Source: a candidate division SR1 bacterium
GTDB lineage: Bacteria > Patescibacteriota > Gracilibacteria > Absconditabacterales > Absconditicoccaceae
Length of the DNA stretch: 39,190 nt
Direction: 5' to 3'
NCBI GenBank assembly: GCA_007115995.1
Contig: SKJI01000004.1
Coordinates: 1 to 39,190, forward strand
Of the stretch, positions 22,596-32,219 are shown piece by piece (positions within the stretch are counted from its first letter, which is position 1; each line of letters starts with the position of its first letter). Under the pieces are notes generated by a model, which was not told the origin of the DNA, did not search any database, and worked only from the letters and a program-made list of their open reading frames with translations. The position numbers were made by a program, and so were the translations under genes.

Positions 22596-23276
22596 ATGGC
22601 AAAAAGAGGAAAACAATGGAAAGCGTGAAAAGCTAAAGTTGATATTACAACAAAACATAGTGTAGAAGACGCTGTACGTTTAGTCAAAGAACTTTCTTAT
22701 TCAAAATTTGTATGATCGTGTGAGTTGCATGTTAAAACATCAGCAAACCCAAAATACAACGATCAAATAATTAGATGAACAGTAGTATTACCTCATGGTA
22801 CTTGAAAAACTGTTCGTGTTGCAGCATTTGTCGCTGATGATAAGAGAGAAGAAGCAAAAGCAGCATGAGCGGATATCGTCTGAAATGTTGAAATTATCGA
22901 GGCTGTCAATCAAGGGACAATGGATTTTGATGTTTTGATTGCAACACCTGATATGATGAGAGATCTTGCTCAAGTGGCGAAAGCATTATGACCAAAATGA
23001 TTGATGCCTTCACCAAAAGCAGGAACTGTTTCACCAAACATTACTCAGACAATCTCTGAGATTAAGAAATGAAGAGTAGAGTTTAAGTTAGATAAAACTT
23101 GAAACGTACATGTGTTGATTTGAAAGTTAGATTTTGAAGATCAACAGTTACAAGAAAATTATCGTGCATTGATGCAAGCACTCAATGAAGCAAAGCCGTC
23201 TGGAATCAAAGGAAAGCTCGTTGAAAAAATCGTACTTGCACCTACTATGTGACCGTGAGTACAAGTAGTTTCATAA
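22596..23276 (+). CDS. rplA: 50S ribosomal protein L1 (uL1)
   Basis: 226 aa. Standard L1: [71 protein letters not shown] and GKLDFEDQQLQENYRAL. It binds helix 76-78 of 23S rRNA at the E-site stalk. Thirteen of nineteen glycines are TGA, including both in LGPKGLMP and both in MGPGVQ, the clearest single proof of code 25 in the window. rplJ and rplL, which often follow, are not here; a terminator comes 61 nt downstream. Confidence 0.97.
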
Positions 23277-23337
23277 AGATATACATGTTCTTTTTGGGGC
23301 ACTACTAGGTTTGTGGTGTGCTTATAAAAACATACAA

Positions 23338-23376
23338 AAGAAAGTGGTCATGCATAATGTCCATTTTCTTTTTTTT
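23338..23376 (+). terminator. Terminator after rplA
   Basis: A near-perfect stem (AAGAAAGTGGTCAT with ATGTCCATTTTCTT, two mismatches) ends in a run of eight or more T. Confidence 0.75.
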
Positions 23377-23479
23377 GTAAATCTAACATAGTAAAAAATA
23401 CTTTTATTTTTCTCTTTTTTTTTGAATATACTTATACTTATACTTATACATATATGCTTTAGATATTGTAAAAAACTTG

Positions 23480-24100
23480 ATGAGTAATCCACAAATCCAA
23501 AATATAGAAGAACTAAAAGAGTCAGGAAAACTTGATGAAGCGTTGCGTGTAGCAAATACACTTTTGCGCAAGGATCCATCAAATAAAGATATACTGATAC
23601 AGATAGCAGATATAGAATATAGAAAGTGAGAAATTGCAAGAGCTGAGAAACCTATTGATTTTTTGTTGCATGGGCTATCAGATGATGCTATGAGTTTGTA
23701 TATCAAGTGAGTGTTACAAATGGAGAAAACAAATCGACAGGATGCAAAGTCATATTTCAAGCGTGCATTACAGATACTGGATGAAGAGAATCCAGAAATT
23801 TTGAGGTGTTATGGGCTCTGTGAGTACTGGTTATGACATAGAGAACAATGAATAGAGTACCTTAAAAAAGCATTTGAATCAAACAAAAAAGATGCAGAGA
23901 TCATTCTTAATATTATTGAAATTGCTATTATGGAGGAGTCATGGTGAAGAGCAAAAAAATATATCGCATACTATTATGCTCATGTTTCTAGTTTGAATTT
24001 TTTTGATAGAGAGAGAAGTCACTATGATGATAAAATAGCACTATTTGATGAATTTATAAAGAGTAATATTGACGAACAAGATGAAAATTCTACGAAATAA
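23480..24100 (+). CDS. TPR-repeat protein
   Basis: 206 aa, no signal peptide. Helical repeats with tetratricopeptide spacing: about 9-40 (LKESGKLDEALRVANTLLRKDPSNKDILI), 43-75, 77-108 (YIKGVLQMEKTNRQDAKSYFKRALQIL), 110-142 (CYGLCEYWLGHREQGIEYLKKAF) and a partial last unit. It is likely a cytosolic scaffold. It overlaps the ftsX start by 20 nt in another frame, so translational coupling with FtsX is likely and a role near division or envelope is possible, though not shown by sequence. Confidence 0.8.
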
Positions 24101-24998
24101 TGTTCTACTTATGGTTCGTGCATCATGGTTGCAGATTATTGCGACATCATTTTTGATAGGATGTTTGATATTTTTATGAAATATTTTTTTACTTGTTTCA
24201 TATAACGCTGATCGTGTTTCTGATACTATCACGCCCAAGTTATGAATGTATTTTTATATCCATTATGGTTTGACTGAAGAGGTAGCATGATCAACATTGC
24301 TTAATTTGATGCAAGATCTTGAAGAAGCATGATTGGAAAGCTCATTTTTTACAAGTGATCAGGCATTTGCTCGTTTGGAACAACATCTACCTGCTGTACT
24401 CGAAGATTTTGCATTGTATTGACTAGAAAATCCATTGCCTGCAACGTTGTATGTCATGTTCAAGGATGAAAGAGAGTTTCAACTTATGAAGTCAATTGTG
24501 ATGTGATATGATAGGATGATAACCAATACTCACGAGCTTACTGCATGAATACACTTCCAAGATCAAGAGAGAAGGATACAAGTAGCTATTAATGCAATGA
24601 GTTTTTTGCAGTATGGTAGTTTGTTACTCGTCTGATCTATAATAATTATTATTGTGTGATTTTTGTGGTATGCGTTGAGTGGCTTGCTTGTACAGTTCAA
24701 AGAACAAGTTGTATTAGAAAGACTTCTTGGTGCTTCAGTGCGACAAATTATTGCACCATTTTTGCTCTATGTCTTCTTTATAATATCAGTGAGTTATTGT
24801 TTGTTTTTACTCGCTGCATTATTTGGTATAAAAGTATTAGATGGATATACGCTGAGTCTCTTTCAACAGACGTTTAGAGCACTGGCAATGCCTACATCGG
24901 ACATCGTACCGTTGTTATGGAGAGAATATGTGATTATATTATGTTGTTCATTGTTTGGTAGTAGCGTGATTATGCGCATACTTCTTCGTCGCCTATAA
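24081..24998 (+). CDS. ftsX: Cell division protein FtsX-like permease
   Basis: 305 aa. One N-terminal membrane helix (about 18-42), a roughly 150-residue extracytoplasmic domain (48-195), then three helices typical of FtsX/MacB-type permeases (about 200-225, 240-265 and 280-300), with the coupling motif FKEQVVLERLLGASVRQIIAPFL between the second and third. With FtsE it controls wall hydrolases at division; ftsE is not in the window, so assignment as FtsX rests on topology, the LLGAS motif and size. The first 20 nt overlap the TPR gene and the last 29 nt overlap the convergent protease gene. Confidence 0.85.
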
Positions 24999-25587
24999 GA
25001 TCTAATAATCGATCGAGAGTGTCATGAGTAAGGAGCTCATACTTTCATTGAAATGGATCGTTGAGATGTTTTGCGATAAGGACTCAAATTGCTGAAAAAT
25101 TATGTGCAAAGAGTGGTGATCAGCTCATTCATGATACTATTTCACTATCAAGTAATTTGATAAGTGTTTGATGTTCTCCAAGGTGCATATATGAAGATTC
25201 GATAGGGATACATGCACTAAAAGATTGTGAAGTTTTGACAAGAGCGATATCTTGTACAGGATGCATATGCACTTGTTCCAAAATAATATTTGGATTATTG
25301 TCTATTGTCAGTAATCTTTTGAGCTCGTTATTGTCTCACGCAACAACATGACGAGCAGTGAGAAACCATCAGGTTTGAGTAATATAAAATCATGATCAGG
25401 TTGGACGTTCTGCTCACGCTTTATAGATTGAGACAAGCGCAGCGGGATTGCTGACCGTCTCTACTGGATCAATGCGATCTCATCGAGTGATGGGAGTGCG
25501 AATAAAAAGAAAGTAGATGACAACATCAACTGTAATAAACAAGAACAATACCAAGAAGAGATTTTTTCAAGTAAGGAGTTTTCTCAT
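24970..25587 (-). CDS. Membrane-anchored trypsin-like serine protease
   Basis: 205 aa. Membrane helix at about 8-29, then a compact chymotrypsin-fold domain. The triad can be read: His80 in GWFLTARHVV after TGSGFYIT, Asp113 in VQDIALVK, and Ser155 in VSGMSGSPLF (GxSG, one Gly written TGA). There is no PDZ domain, and the protein is much shorter than DegP/HtrA. Probably faces outside the membrane, with a quality-control or processing role; the substrate is unknown. It follows mnmA on the same strand after 56 nt and overlaps the ftsX end. Confidence 0.8.
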
Positions 25588-25643
25588 AGTCGTTGGAAAG
25601 AGTAGTGTTAGTAAAGATGTTTGTCTTATTGTAGATATATGGA

Positions 25644-26714
<1,071 letters not shown>

Positions 26715-26720
26715 ACGCAG

Positions 26721-26748
26721 AGTATACACTTCTTAGTCGGTGCTGCAA
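26721..26748 (-). promoter_or_regulatory. Promoter of mnmA, leaderless layout
   Basis: On the minus strand: TTGCAG (26743-26748), 16-nt spacer, TATACT (26721-26726), 6 nt, ATG. This is one of the best consensus matches in the window. Confidence 0.6.
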
Positions 26749-26902
26749 GAATTTTTGTTTACAAATTACTCTTTTGAGACAAAAAAAATCAGAAAATCAT
26801 CAATTTGGGGAGCATTTTTAGGTTTTTTTGATTTTTTTATGTGCTGTAAATACTTCTATATACTATAGAAATAACAATCTTTGACTTTTTTTAAAAAAAG
26901 TC

Positions 26903-26931
26903 TTGCTTTTTTGGAGTTGTCACTATATAAT
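26903..26931 (+). promoter_or_regulatory. Promoter of the first pilin gene
   Basis: TTGCTT (26903-26908), 17-nt spacer, perfect TATAAT (26926-26931), 34 nt before the ATG. Immediately upstream is a 20-nt palindrome (GACTTTTTTT/AAAAAAAGTC, about 26883-26902) that could be a terminator or a regulator site. Confidence 0.6.
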
Positions 26932-26965
26932 TATAGTACATTTATTTCTTTCATTTAAACAACCC

Positions 26966-27442
26966 ATGAAAAAATCTTTTAAAGGTTTCACACTTGTAGA
27001 AGTGTTGATTGTGATCATTATCGTAGGTATTCTGATCGCTGCTTTACTACCTAGACTAGTTGGTTCTCAAGCAAGAGCTAGAAACACAGCTAGAGCTGCA
27101 CATCTTAACCAAATTGCAAATGCAGTTGCGTTGTATGTTGTAGATAATCCAGCATCAGCTGCTACGTTCTCTGGATGTACAAGTGATATTCATGACACGA
27201 ATACAGCATTTGCTAACTTGCTTGCAACCATGCCTGAAGATCCAAGTGGATTTACTAACCTCACAGGTTGTGATGCTGGTGAATACGGAATTTGGAGAAC
27301 TGCTAATGCAGAATTTGTCGTTTGTGCTGCAGCAGAATCTGATTGATGAAATTCAGACGCTCCAGCAAACTTAGATCCTACTGAAGAGATAGCTCTTCCA
27401 GATGGATGAGTTGCATATATTTGTAATGTAGTTAGAGGATAA
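26966..27442 (+). CDS. Type IV pilin-like prepilin (first of a pair)
   Basis: 158 aa. A short basic leader MKKSFKG is followed by the prepilin cleavage site G/F, then FTLVEVLIVIIIVGILIAALLP with Glu5 of the mature protein and the hydrophobic helix that packs in the fibre core. A globular domain with four cysteines follows (CTSD, CDAG, CAAA, CNVV). Exported and assembled by type IV pilus machinery, whose genes are not here. Most glycines are GGN; TGA appears only near the end (DGGNSD, DGGVAY). It has its own promoter and terminator. Confidence 0.9.
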
Positions 27443-27477
27443 GCAATTATTGCTCTAAAAAGTAACAAACACCTACC

Positions 27478-27505
27478 AAAAAGCCCGCTTTGAGCGGGTT
27501 TTTTT
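27478..27505 (+). terminator. Terminator after the first pilin gene
   Basis: CCCGC/GCGGG stem with A-T extension, followed by seven T. 36 nt after the stop codon. Confidence 0.9.
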
Positions 27506-27617
27506 GTTGTATACTCTTTGGATATTGTGTTGCGTGTTGTCTTCATTACCGTTGTTTGTTTTTTTGGTGTTGTTTGTATCAAATGTCTTGCATTTTTATG
27601 AGCGTGTCGTTATACTT

Positions 27618-27638
27618 TATACTCTTCTAAAGAGTATA
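27618..27638. repeat. Perfect 9-bp inverted repeat upstream of the second pilin gene
   Basis: TATACTCTT (27618-27626), 3-nt spacer, AAGAGTATA (27630-27638). No T run follows, so it may be an operator rather than a terminator. The core TATACTC/GAGTATA also occurs in the hairpin at 58-81. Confidence 0.45.
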
Positions 27639-27753
27639 CTGCATGCAGTCTGTTGAGTGTGATAGATCGCTTAATAGATACATAACCTTTTCAAGAAAAG
27701 AGATTGTGGAGAGGAAAGTACGGGTATTTTTTTTGTTTTTTTATGATTATGGC

Positions 27754-28260
27754 ATGAAAAAATCTTTTGGGGGTTTTACCCTTGTAGAAGTATTGATTGT
27801 GATCATTCTTGTAAGTATTTTGATCGCAACAATGTCACCAAGACTAATTGGCTCGCAAGCAAGAGCTAGAAACACAGCTAGATCTGCACATCTTCACCAA
27901 ATAGCACATGCTATCACTTTATTCGTTGCTGAAAATCCTATGGAAGCAGAAAACTTCTCATGATGCGCAACACAGCTTTTTGCTGATTATGAAGCATTCT
28001 CTGCTATTATAGCAACTATGCCTGAAGATCCACGTGGTGTATCAGATATTGCTTGCCCGTGATGATCATATGGAGTGTGGAGGACACAACTTGATAATAA
28101 GTTTGTAGTATGTGGAGAAGCAGAAAATAACTGATGAAATGCAACTGAACCATGAGTACGACTTGATTGAGATTGGTTGACCTATCCTTGATATCCAATG
28201 ATTCAGGCTCCTTGATTTTTCTCACAAGGAACACATATGTGCGTAGTTGTAGATGGCTAA
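27754..28260 (+). CDS. Type IV pilin-like prepilin (second of a pair)
   Basis: 168 aa. MKKSFGG/FTLVEVLIVIILVSILIATMSP, with the same cleavage site and Glu5. The first 60 residues are nearly identical to the upstream pilin (GSQARARNTAR-SAHLHQIAHA), while the C-terminal domain differs in length and loops, with TGA glycines clustered there. Gene duplication followed by divergence of the exposed domain is the simple reading. TATGAT ends 6 nt before the ATG. No clear terminator lies between it and the convergent next gene. Confidence 0.88.
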
Positions 28261-28344
28261 AACAAGGCGTGTTCCAACTATGCTACTTAGAGAAATATTA
28301 AAAAGTGTTTTTTTATCTGAAACGTCCAAAATCCTCTGGTGAGT

Positions 28345-28902
28345 TTATTGCATTTGTGGAATAACAGCTTCTATTGCTGCTATGTTACCAATTCACTCTG
28401 CATTGATAATTATAGAGAGTTCGTCTCACGTAGATCCTTTGAAGTAAGTGACTGCAGCTTGATTGAGAAAATATATTGCACCATCGTCGGTTACTGCAGT
28501 ATGTCTGCCTTCGTCGTTTTTGGTAAGTGTTGCTTTGATAAACTTTCTTTGTGCTTGAGTAATGAGTTTATAGATGAGTTTTCAGTCATCCATAATTCTT
28601 AATTTGAGTATGTCTCACGGAATAAGCTTACTTTTGCTTGAGTAGTTCATTGGTACAGGATATTTTTTGTTGTCTGATCATATCATAAAATATCAGTCAA
28701 AGACACCTTCTATAATCTTGCTGTCTTCTTCTTTATAGTTTTCAAGTCAAACAGCAGTTTCTTTGATCGTGGAACTATCTGCATTTTCTGTTATTTGTTC
28801 GCCTGATTGCACTTTTTCTACCATTTTTCTTACTCTCATAAGGTCGGTTTCGATTTTTTGGATGAGCTCTAGCAGTGGAGCCAATGGTTGTTTTTTTGCC
28901 AT
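28345..28902 (-). CDS. Conserved hypothetical protein
   Basis: 185 aa, no signal or membrane segment. An N-terminal helical region (1-55, LLELIQKIETDLMRVRKMVEKV) precedes a beta-rich domain: IIEGVFDGYFMIGSDNKKYPVPMNYSSKSKLIPGDILKLRI, QAQRKFIKATL, TYFKGSTGDELSIII. I recall similar proteins recurring across candidate-phyla genomes but cannot verify that here, and I do not know a function. Five or more glycines are TGA. An upstream small frame ends 10 nt before its ATG, suggesting a shared transcript. Confidence 0.75.
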
Positions 28903-28912
28903 AGTTTTGTTT

Positions 28913-29081
28913 TTATAAGATCGCTAAAAGAATTTTAACAGTATAAATACTACTATAGTGATAATACTCAAGAGTAAGTAATTCTGCAAGAGAACAGGCT
29001 GTGGATGAGTGGTTTTTGCTTGACCATCTTGGTAAATGTAGCCTTATATAAGAGAACTGCGATATGTTGTTTATGTTCCAT
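28913..29081 (-). pseudogene. Possible small membrane protein with a 1-nt frameshift
   Basis: From ATG at 29079-29081 one frame gives MEHKQHIAVLLYK; a shift near 29040 joins a second frame, GYIYQDGQAKTTHPQ...NYLLLSIITIVVFILLKILLAIL, ending in TAA 10 nt before the next gene. Together this makes about 56 residues with one C-terminal membrane helix. The total length is one base off a multiple of three. Either a sequence error, a recent frameshift, or chance. Confidence 0.3.
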
Positions 29082-29137
29082 TGATTTATTATATAATTGT
29101 TCTATAATTACAATGTTTTATTTGTTGCGATCATAAT

Positions 29138-29581
29138 ATGATTTGGTTTTTATTGCTTTGATGTATAGCTTGATGAGCGTTGTGATATGGAATTGCATTT
29201 GCAAGATTTGGTGATGCTAAAATTATCGCAGAGTTAAGAGAACAGTATAAACAGCTTATTCATGAACATGATGCATTGATGCACGAACTTAGTGAGTACA
29301 AAGAACAAAATAGAATTGTAAAATACAAAGCGCAACAACTCCTACAACAAAATGAAGACTATGCAAAAATTGTTTCTCAGCTGAGTAGGTATCACTACCA
29401 TCTGCAACAAGCTTCTGAAAAAGTTAAAGAACTTAATGTTATACTAGGTGTAGATGATGATCCAGATTTAGATAGAAAAATAGATGCGATAGAAAGAAGA
29501 ACATTGCATGTATGAGAATGATTATGACCAACAAATGGAGAGCAAACACTCTCATCTCCTCAAGAAAAAAAGTTTTTTTAG
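29138..29581 (+). CDS. Membrane-anchored coiled-coil protein
   Basis: 147 aa. A membrane segment at about 2-22 (IWFLLLGCIAGGALGYGIAF, several Gly written TGA) is followed by a charged coiled coil at about 28-108 (LREQYKQLIHEHDALMHELSEYKEQN, then KAQQLLQQNEDYAKIVSQL). The tail is short and disordered (GEGLGPTNGEQTLSS). Not recognised. It precedes the ECF sigma gene by 63 nt and could be a partner in sensing, but it lacks any recognisable anti-sigma domain, so that is speculation. Confidence 0.7.
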
Positions 29582-29644
29582 TAGTATTGCCTAGAGTGCT
29601 TTACTCATATAGAACATTTTCGCCTGTTTATCTACGATTGTTAT

Positions 29645-30175
29645 ATGAAAATAGATGCCTCATTTGTGGCCCGCCTTCAAAAAAGAGATAAAGCTGCGTT
29701 TGCGCAACTGTACAAGCAAACTGTTGATCAGCTTTATCGTTATATGGCAGGTCGTTATAGTATACCAAAACAAGAAATGTTGGATATCATTTCGGATTTT
29801 TATGTGAAATTATGGAGAGTACTTGATAAGTATGATAATAGATATAAGTTTGAGACGTTTTTTTGGACTGTCTTTAAGAATTTATTGAAAGACTCATTTA
29901 AGAAAAAATCCGAAATACATAATTCAGTGCTTATTCAAGAAACAAATACATCAGATCCTGATGCACTATTGCACTCAATACAGTGATCATTTCAATTTGA
30001 AGCTATAAAGAAAGCGATGCAAAAACTTGATGAAGCATCATATCAAGTTGTAGTGATGAGATATATTGAACATTTGGAGTATGATGAGATTGCTGAATTG
30101 CTTGGTATGAGACAAGATGCTGTTAGAAAAAGGATTTCTAGAGCACTTGCTAAGATAAAGCAAAATTTATTATAA
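29645..30175 (+). CDS. ECF-type RNA polymerase sigma factor
   Basis: 176 aa. Region 2 spans about 10-95 (FAQLYKQTVDQLYRYMAGRY, IISDFYVKLWRVLDKYDNRYKFETFFWTVFKN), region 4 about 115-172 (AMQKLDEASYQVVVMRYIEHLEYDEIAELLGMRQDAVRKRISRALAKIKQ), with a short linker and no region 3, the ECF layout. It directs RNA polymerase to a small regulon. No anti-sigma gene is obvious next to it. Only one TGA codon (QGSFQF). Identity as ECF is firm; its signal is not. Confidence 0.88.
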
Positions 30176-30370
30176 TATAATGTTTTTTATAAATGTCAAT
30201 TAATACTCATATAATTTCTTTTATATAATCACTTGTTTTGCTTATAAATAAAGGGATTTGAACAAATATAAGTTTCTCTTGAATATGAGTGATTTTATTC
30301 AGTAAACACTTGCAAATGCGTTATATTGTTCTATTATAAAGGGGTATTTTACTTTTTTGATTACAATTCA

Positions 30371-30649
30371 ATGAATAAATCTTGGATGATTAATTACATC
30401 GCTGAAAAATGTGGTGTTTCTAAAAGACTTGCTTGAGACATGATTAACTGTTTCTTGGAAGGTGTTGTAGAAAGTTTGCAACAATTTGGAAAATGTGCAT
30501 TTACTGGTTTTGGAACATTCTCTGTAGTAAAAAGAATGGCAAGAACTGGTGTTAATCCACAAAATCCTTCACAAAAAATTCAAATCCCAGCAAGTAAAAA
30601 TGCTAAATTTAAAGCTGGATCTGTATTGAAAGCATCTGTGAACAAATAA
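30371..30649 (+). CDS. hup: HU/IHF-family DNA-binding protein
   Basis: 92 aa. MNKSWMINYIAEKCGVSKRLAGDMINCFLEGVVESL (helical base) then FTGFGTFSVVKRMARTGVNPQNPSQKIQIPASKNAKFKAGSVLK: the beta-arm motif GxNPQNPxxKIxIPAS and the usual C-terminus are intact. Bends and compacts DNA as a homodimer. One TGA glycine (LAGDM) of eight. The strong terminator 21 nt downstream suggests a single-gene transcript. Confidence 0.93.
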
Positions 30650-30670
30650 TTTTATCGTTTGTTCCCACAA

Positions 30671-30704
30671 AAAACTTGCTAGATTCGCTCTAGTAAGTTT
30701 TTTT
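30671..30704 (+). terminator. Terminator after the HU gene
   Basis: AACTTGCTAGA/TCTAGTAAGTT (one G-T) with a 5-nt loop, followed by a T run. Confidence 0.85.
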
Positions 30705-30744
30705 GTTATTTGCAAAATGATTCAAAAAATATATGCTCAACGCT

Positions 30745-32016
30745 ATGAATAAACATCGAATAAGAAGAAATATGTTGTATAGACTTTACATGTTTTTGAA
30801 AGCGTTTTTTAGCGCTCTATGGTTTGGCTTTCCATCGAGAAAACTGACCTGTTATGGTATTACATGAACTGATGGGAAATCAACGACTACTGAGATCACT
30901 TATGCTGTAATGAAGCATGCAAAGTTGAAGGTTGGAATATTGAGTACAGTGAGTATTGATATAGGAGATGGAAAGATGAGTAATCATACCAAGTTGACGT
31001 CTTTGTCGCACTGGGAGTTTCAGCGTATGTTATATCGTGCAGTCCAGAATGGGTTGACGCATATGGTCATAGAAGTCTCGTCACATGCATTGTATCAGTG
31101 GAGAGTTCGGCCTATCAAATTTATGGGTGTGTGATTTACTAATTTGAGTCGTGAACATCTAGATTTTCACTGGAGTATGGAGCATTATTTTGCAACCAAA
31201 TTTAGACTGTTTCGTGAATTTGCTCACCCAGAAAGTGTTGGAGTAATACCAGCGTGATTTGCTTTTGGATCAATCGCAAAGGAACGTGCATCTGTTGGAA
31301 GGTTACTGTGTTTTGGTGTCGAGCAGGATGCTGATATTTGGGTAGATCAGATTGAACATGCTCCAACATTGTGTTTTCAGTTGTACTATGGTAATCATAC
31401 TGCACGTATCAAGACACAGATGGTTGGTGCGTTTAATGCAGAAAATATGATGATTGCTTCAGTCCTTGCGCTGCATGCATGAGTATGATGGGACGATCTT
31501 GTTTCTGGGTTAGAATGATTTGTATGAGTGCCGTGAAGACAAGAGTTGGTTGTATGATCGTCTTGAGTTGTAGCGATGATAGATTTTGCATTGACACCAG
31601 ATGCGCTTACAACGCTTTATACCGCTGTTCGTGAGTTATGATATGCAAGACAGATTGCAGTATTTGGAGCGACAGGAAATAGAGACCAAGGGAAAAGAGT
31701 AATGATGGGGACAGTAGCTACGCGTTACAATGATTATGTCGTGCTGACTGAAGATGAAAATTACCATGAAGATGGTATGGAAATTATCAAACAGGTCGAG
31801 TCATGAGTTGATACAACAACGTATAATCAAGACTATACTATCGTGCAAGACAGAGCAGCAGCGATTAAGCATGCACTGTCTGTTGCAAAGCCTGGAGATA
31901 TTGTGATTGTCACTTGAATGGCTAACTTTACGAGCAGAGCGATGAATGAGTGATCTATACCACGAAACGAAAGGGCGGTGATCGAAGCAGCAATGGAAGA
32001 GTTGGGGTTGTTGTAA
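30745..32016 (+). CDS. MurE-like Mur ligase lacking the UDP-binding N-terminal domain
   Basis: 423 aa. ATP-dependent ligase of the MurC-F group. P-loop GTDGKSTT at 41-48, LTSLSHWEFQRML, VIEVSSHALYQWRVRP, FTNLSREHLDFH, the Lys of ATKFRLF, GAFNAENMMIAS, and GATGNRDQGKR in the C-terminal domain: the order and motifs are those of MurE. In E. coli MurE the P-loop lies near residue 110; here the N-terminal uridine-binding domain is missing. The DNPR motif that binds diaminopimelate is also absent (TEDENYHEDG instead). Donor and acceptor may therefore differ from MurE. An in-frame ATG at 30733 adds four residues. Confidence 0.82.
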
Positions 32017-32135
32017 GAGGATGTTGATGAGTTAATGGATTTTTTCCCGCATGAGGTCTTTCCTTAATAAAGAAAATTACCCACAAGAGCATGGTTGTCC
32101 TTATTGTCTTTGTTCGAACCAAGAAGTAGGAAAAA

Positions 32136-32165
32136 TTACTTGATTTTTTTTAATATTTCTATAAT
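32136..32165 (+). promoter_or_regulatory. Promoter of clpB
   Basis: TTACTT (32136-32141), 18-nt spacer, TATAAT (32160-32165). The -10 overlaps the left arm of the CIRCE-like repeat by 2 nt, a layout in which a bound repressor would block polymerase. Confidence 0.5.
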
Positions 32166-32194
32166 ATAGCACGTGTTATATATTGGTGCTATAT
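32164..32194. promoter_or_regulatory. CIRCE-like operator (HrcA-type) upstream of clpB
   Basis: Perfect 9-bp inverted repeat ATATAGCAC / GTGCTATAT with 13 nt between. The known CIRCE element (TTAGCACTC-N9-GAGTGCTAA) has the same TAGCAC/GTGCTA core with exactly 13 nt between cores. It lies 25 nt before the clpB ATG, next to the -10, the position expected for HrcA repression of heat-shock genes. hrcA itself is not in this window. Confidence 0.7.
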
Positions 32195-32219
32195 TTTTAT
32201 ATGCTATACTGAGAGAACA

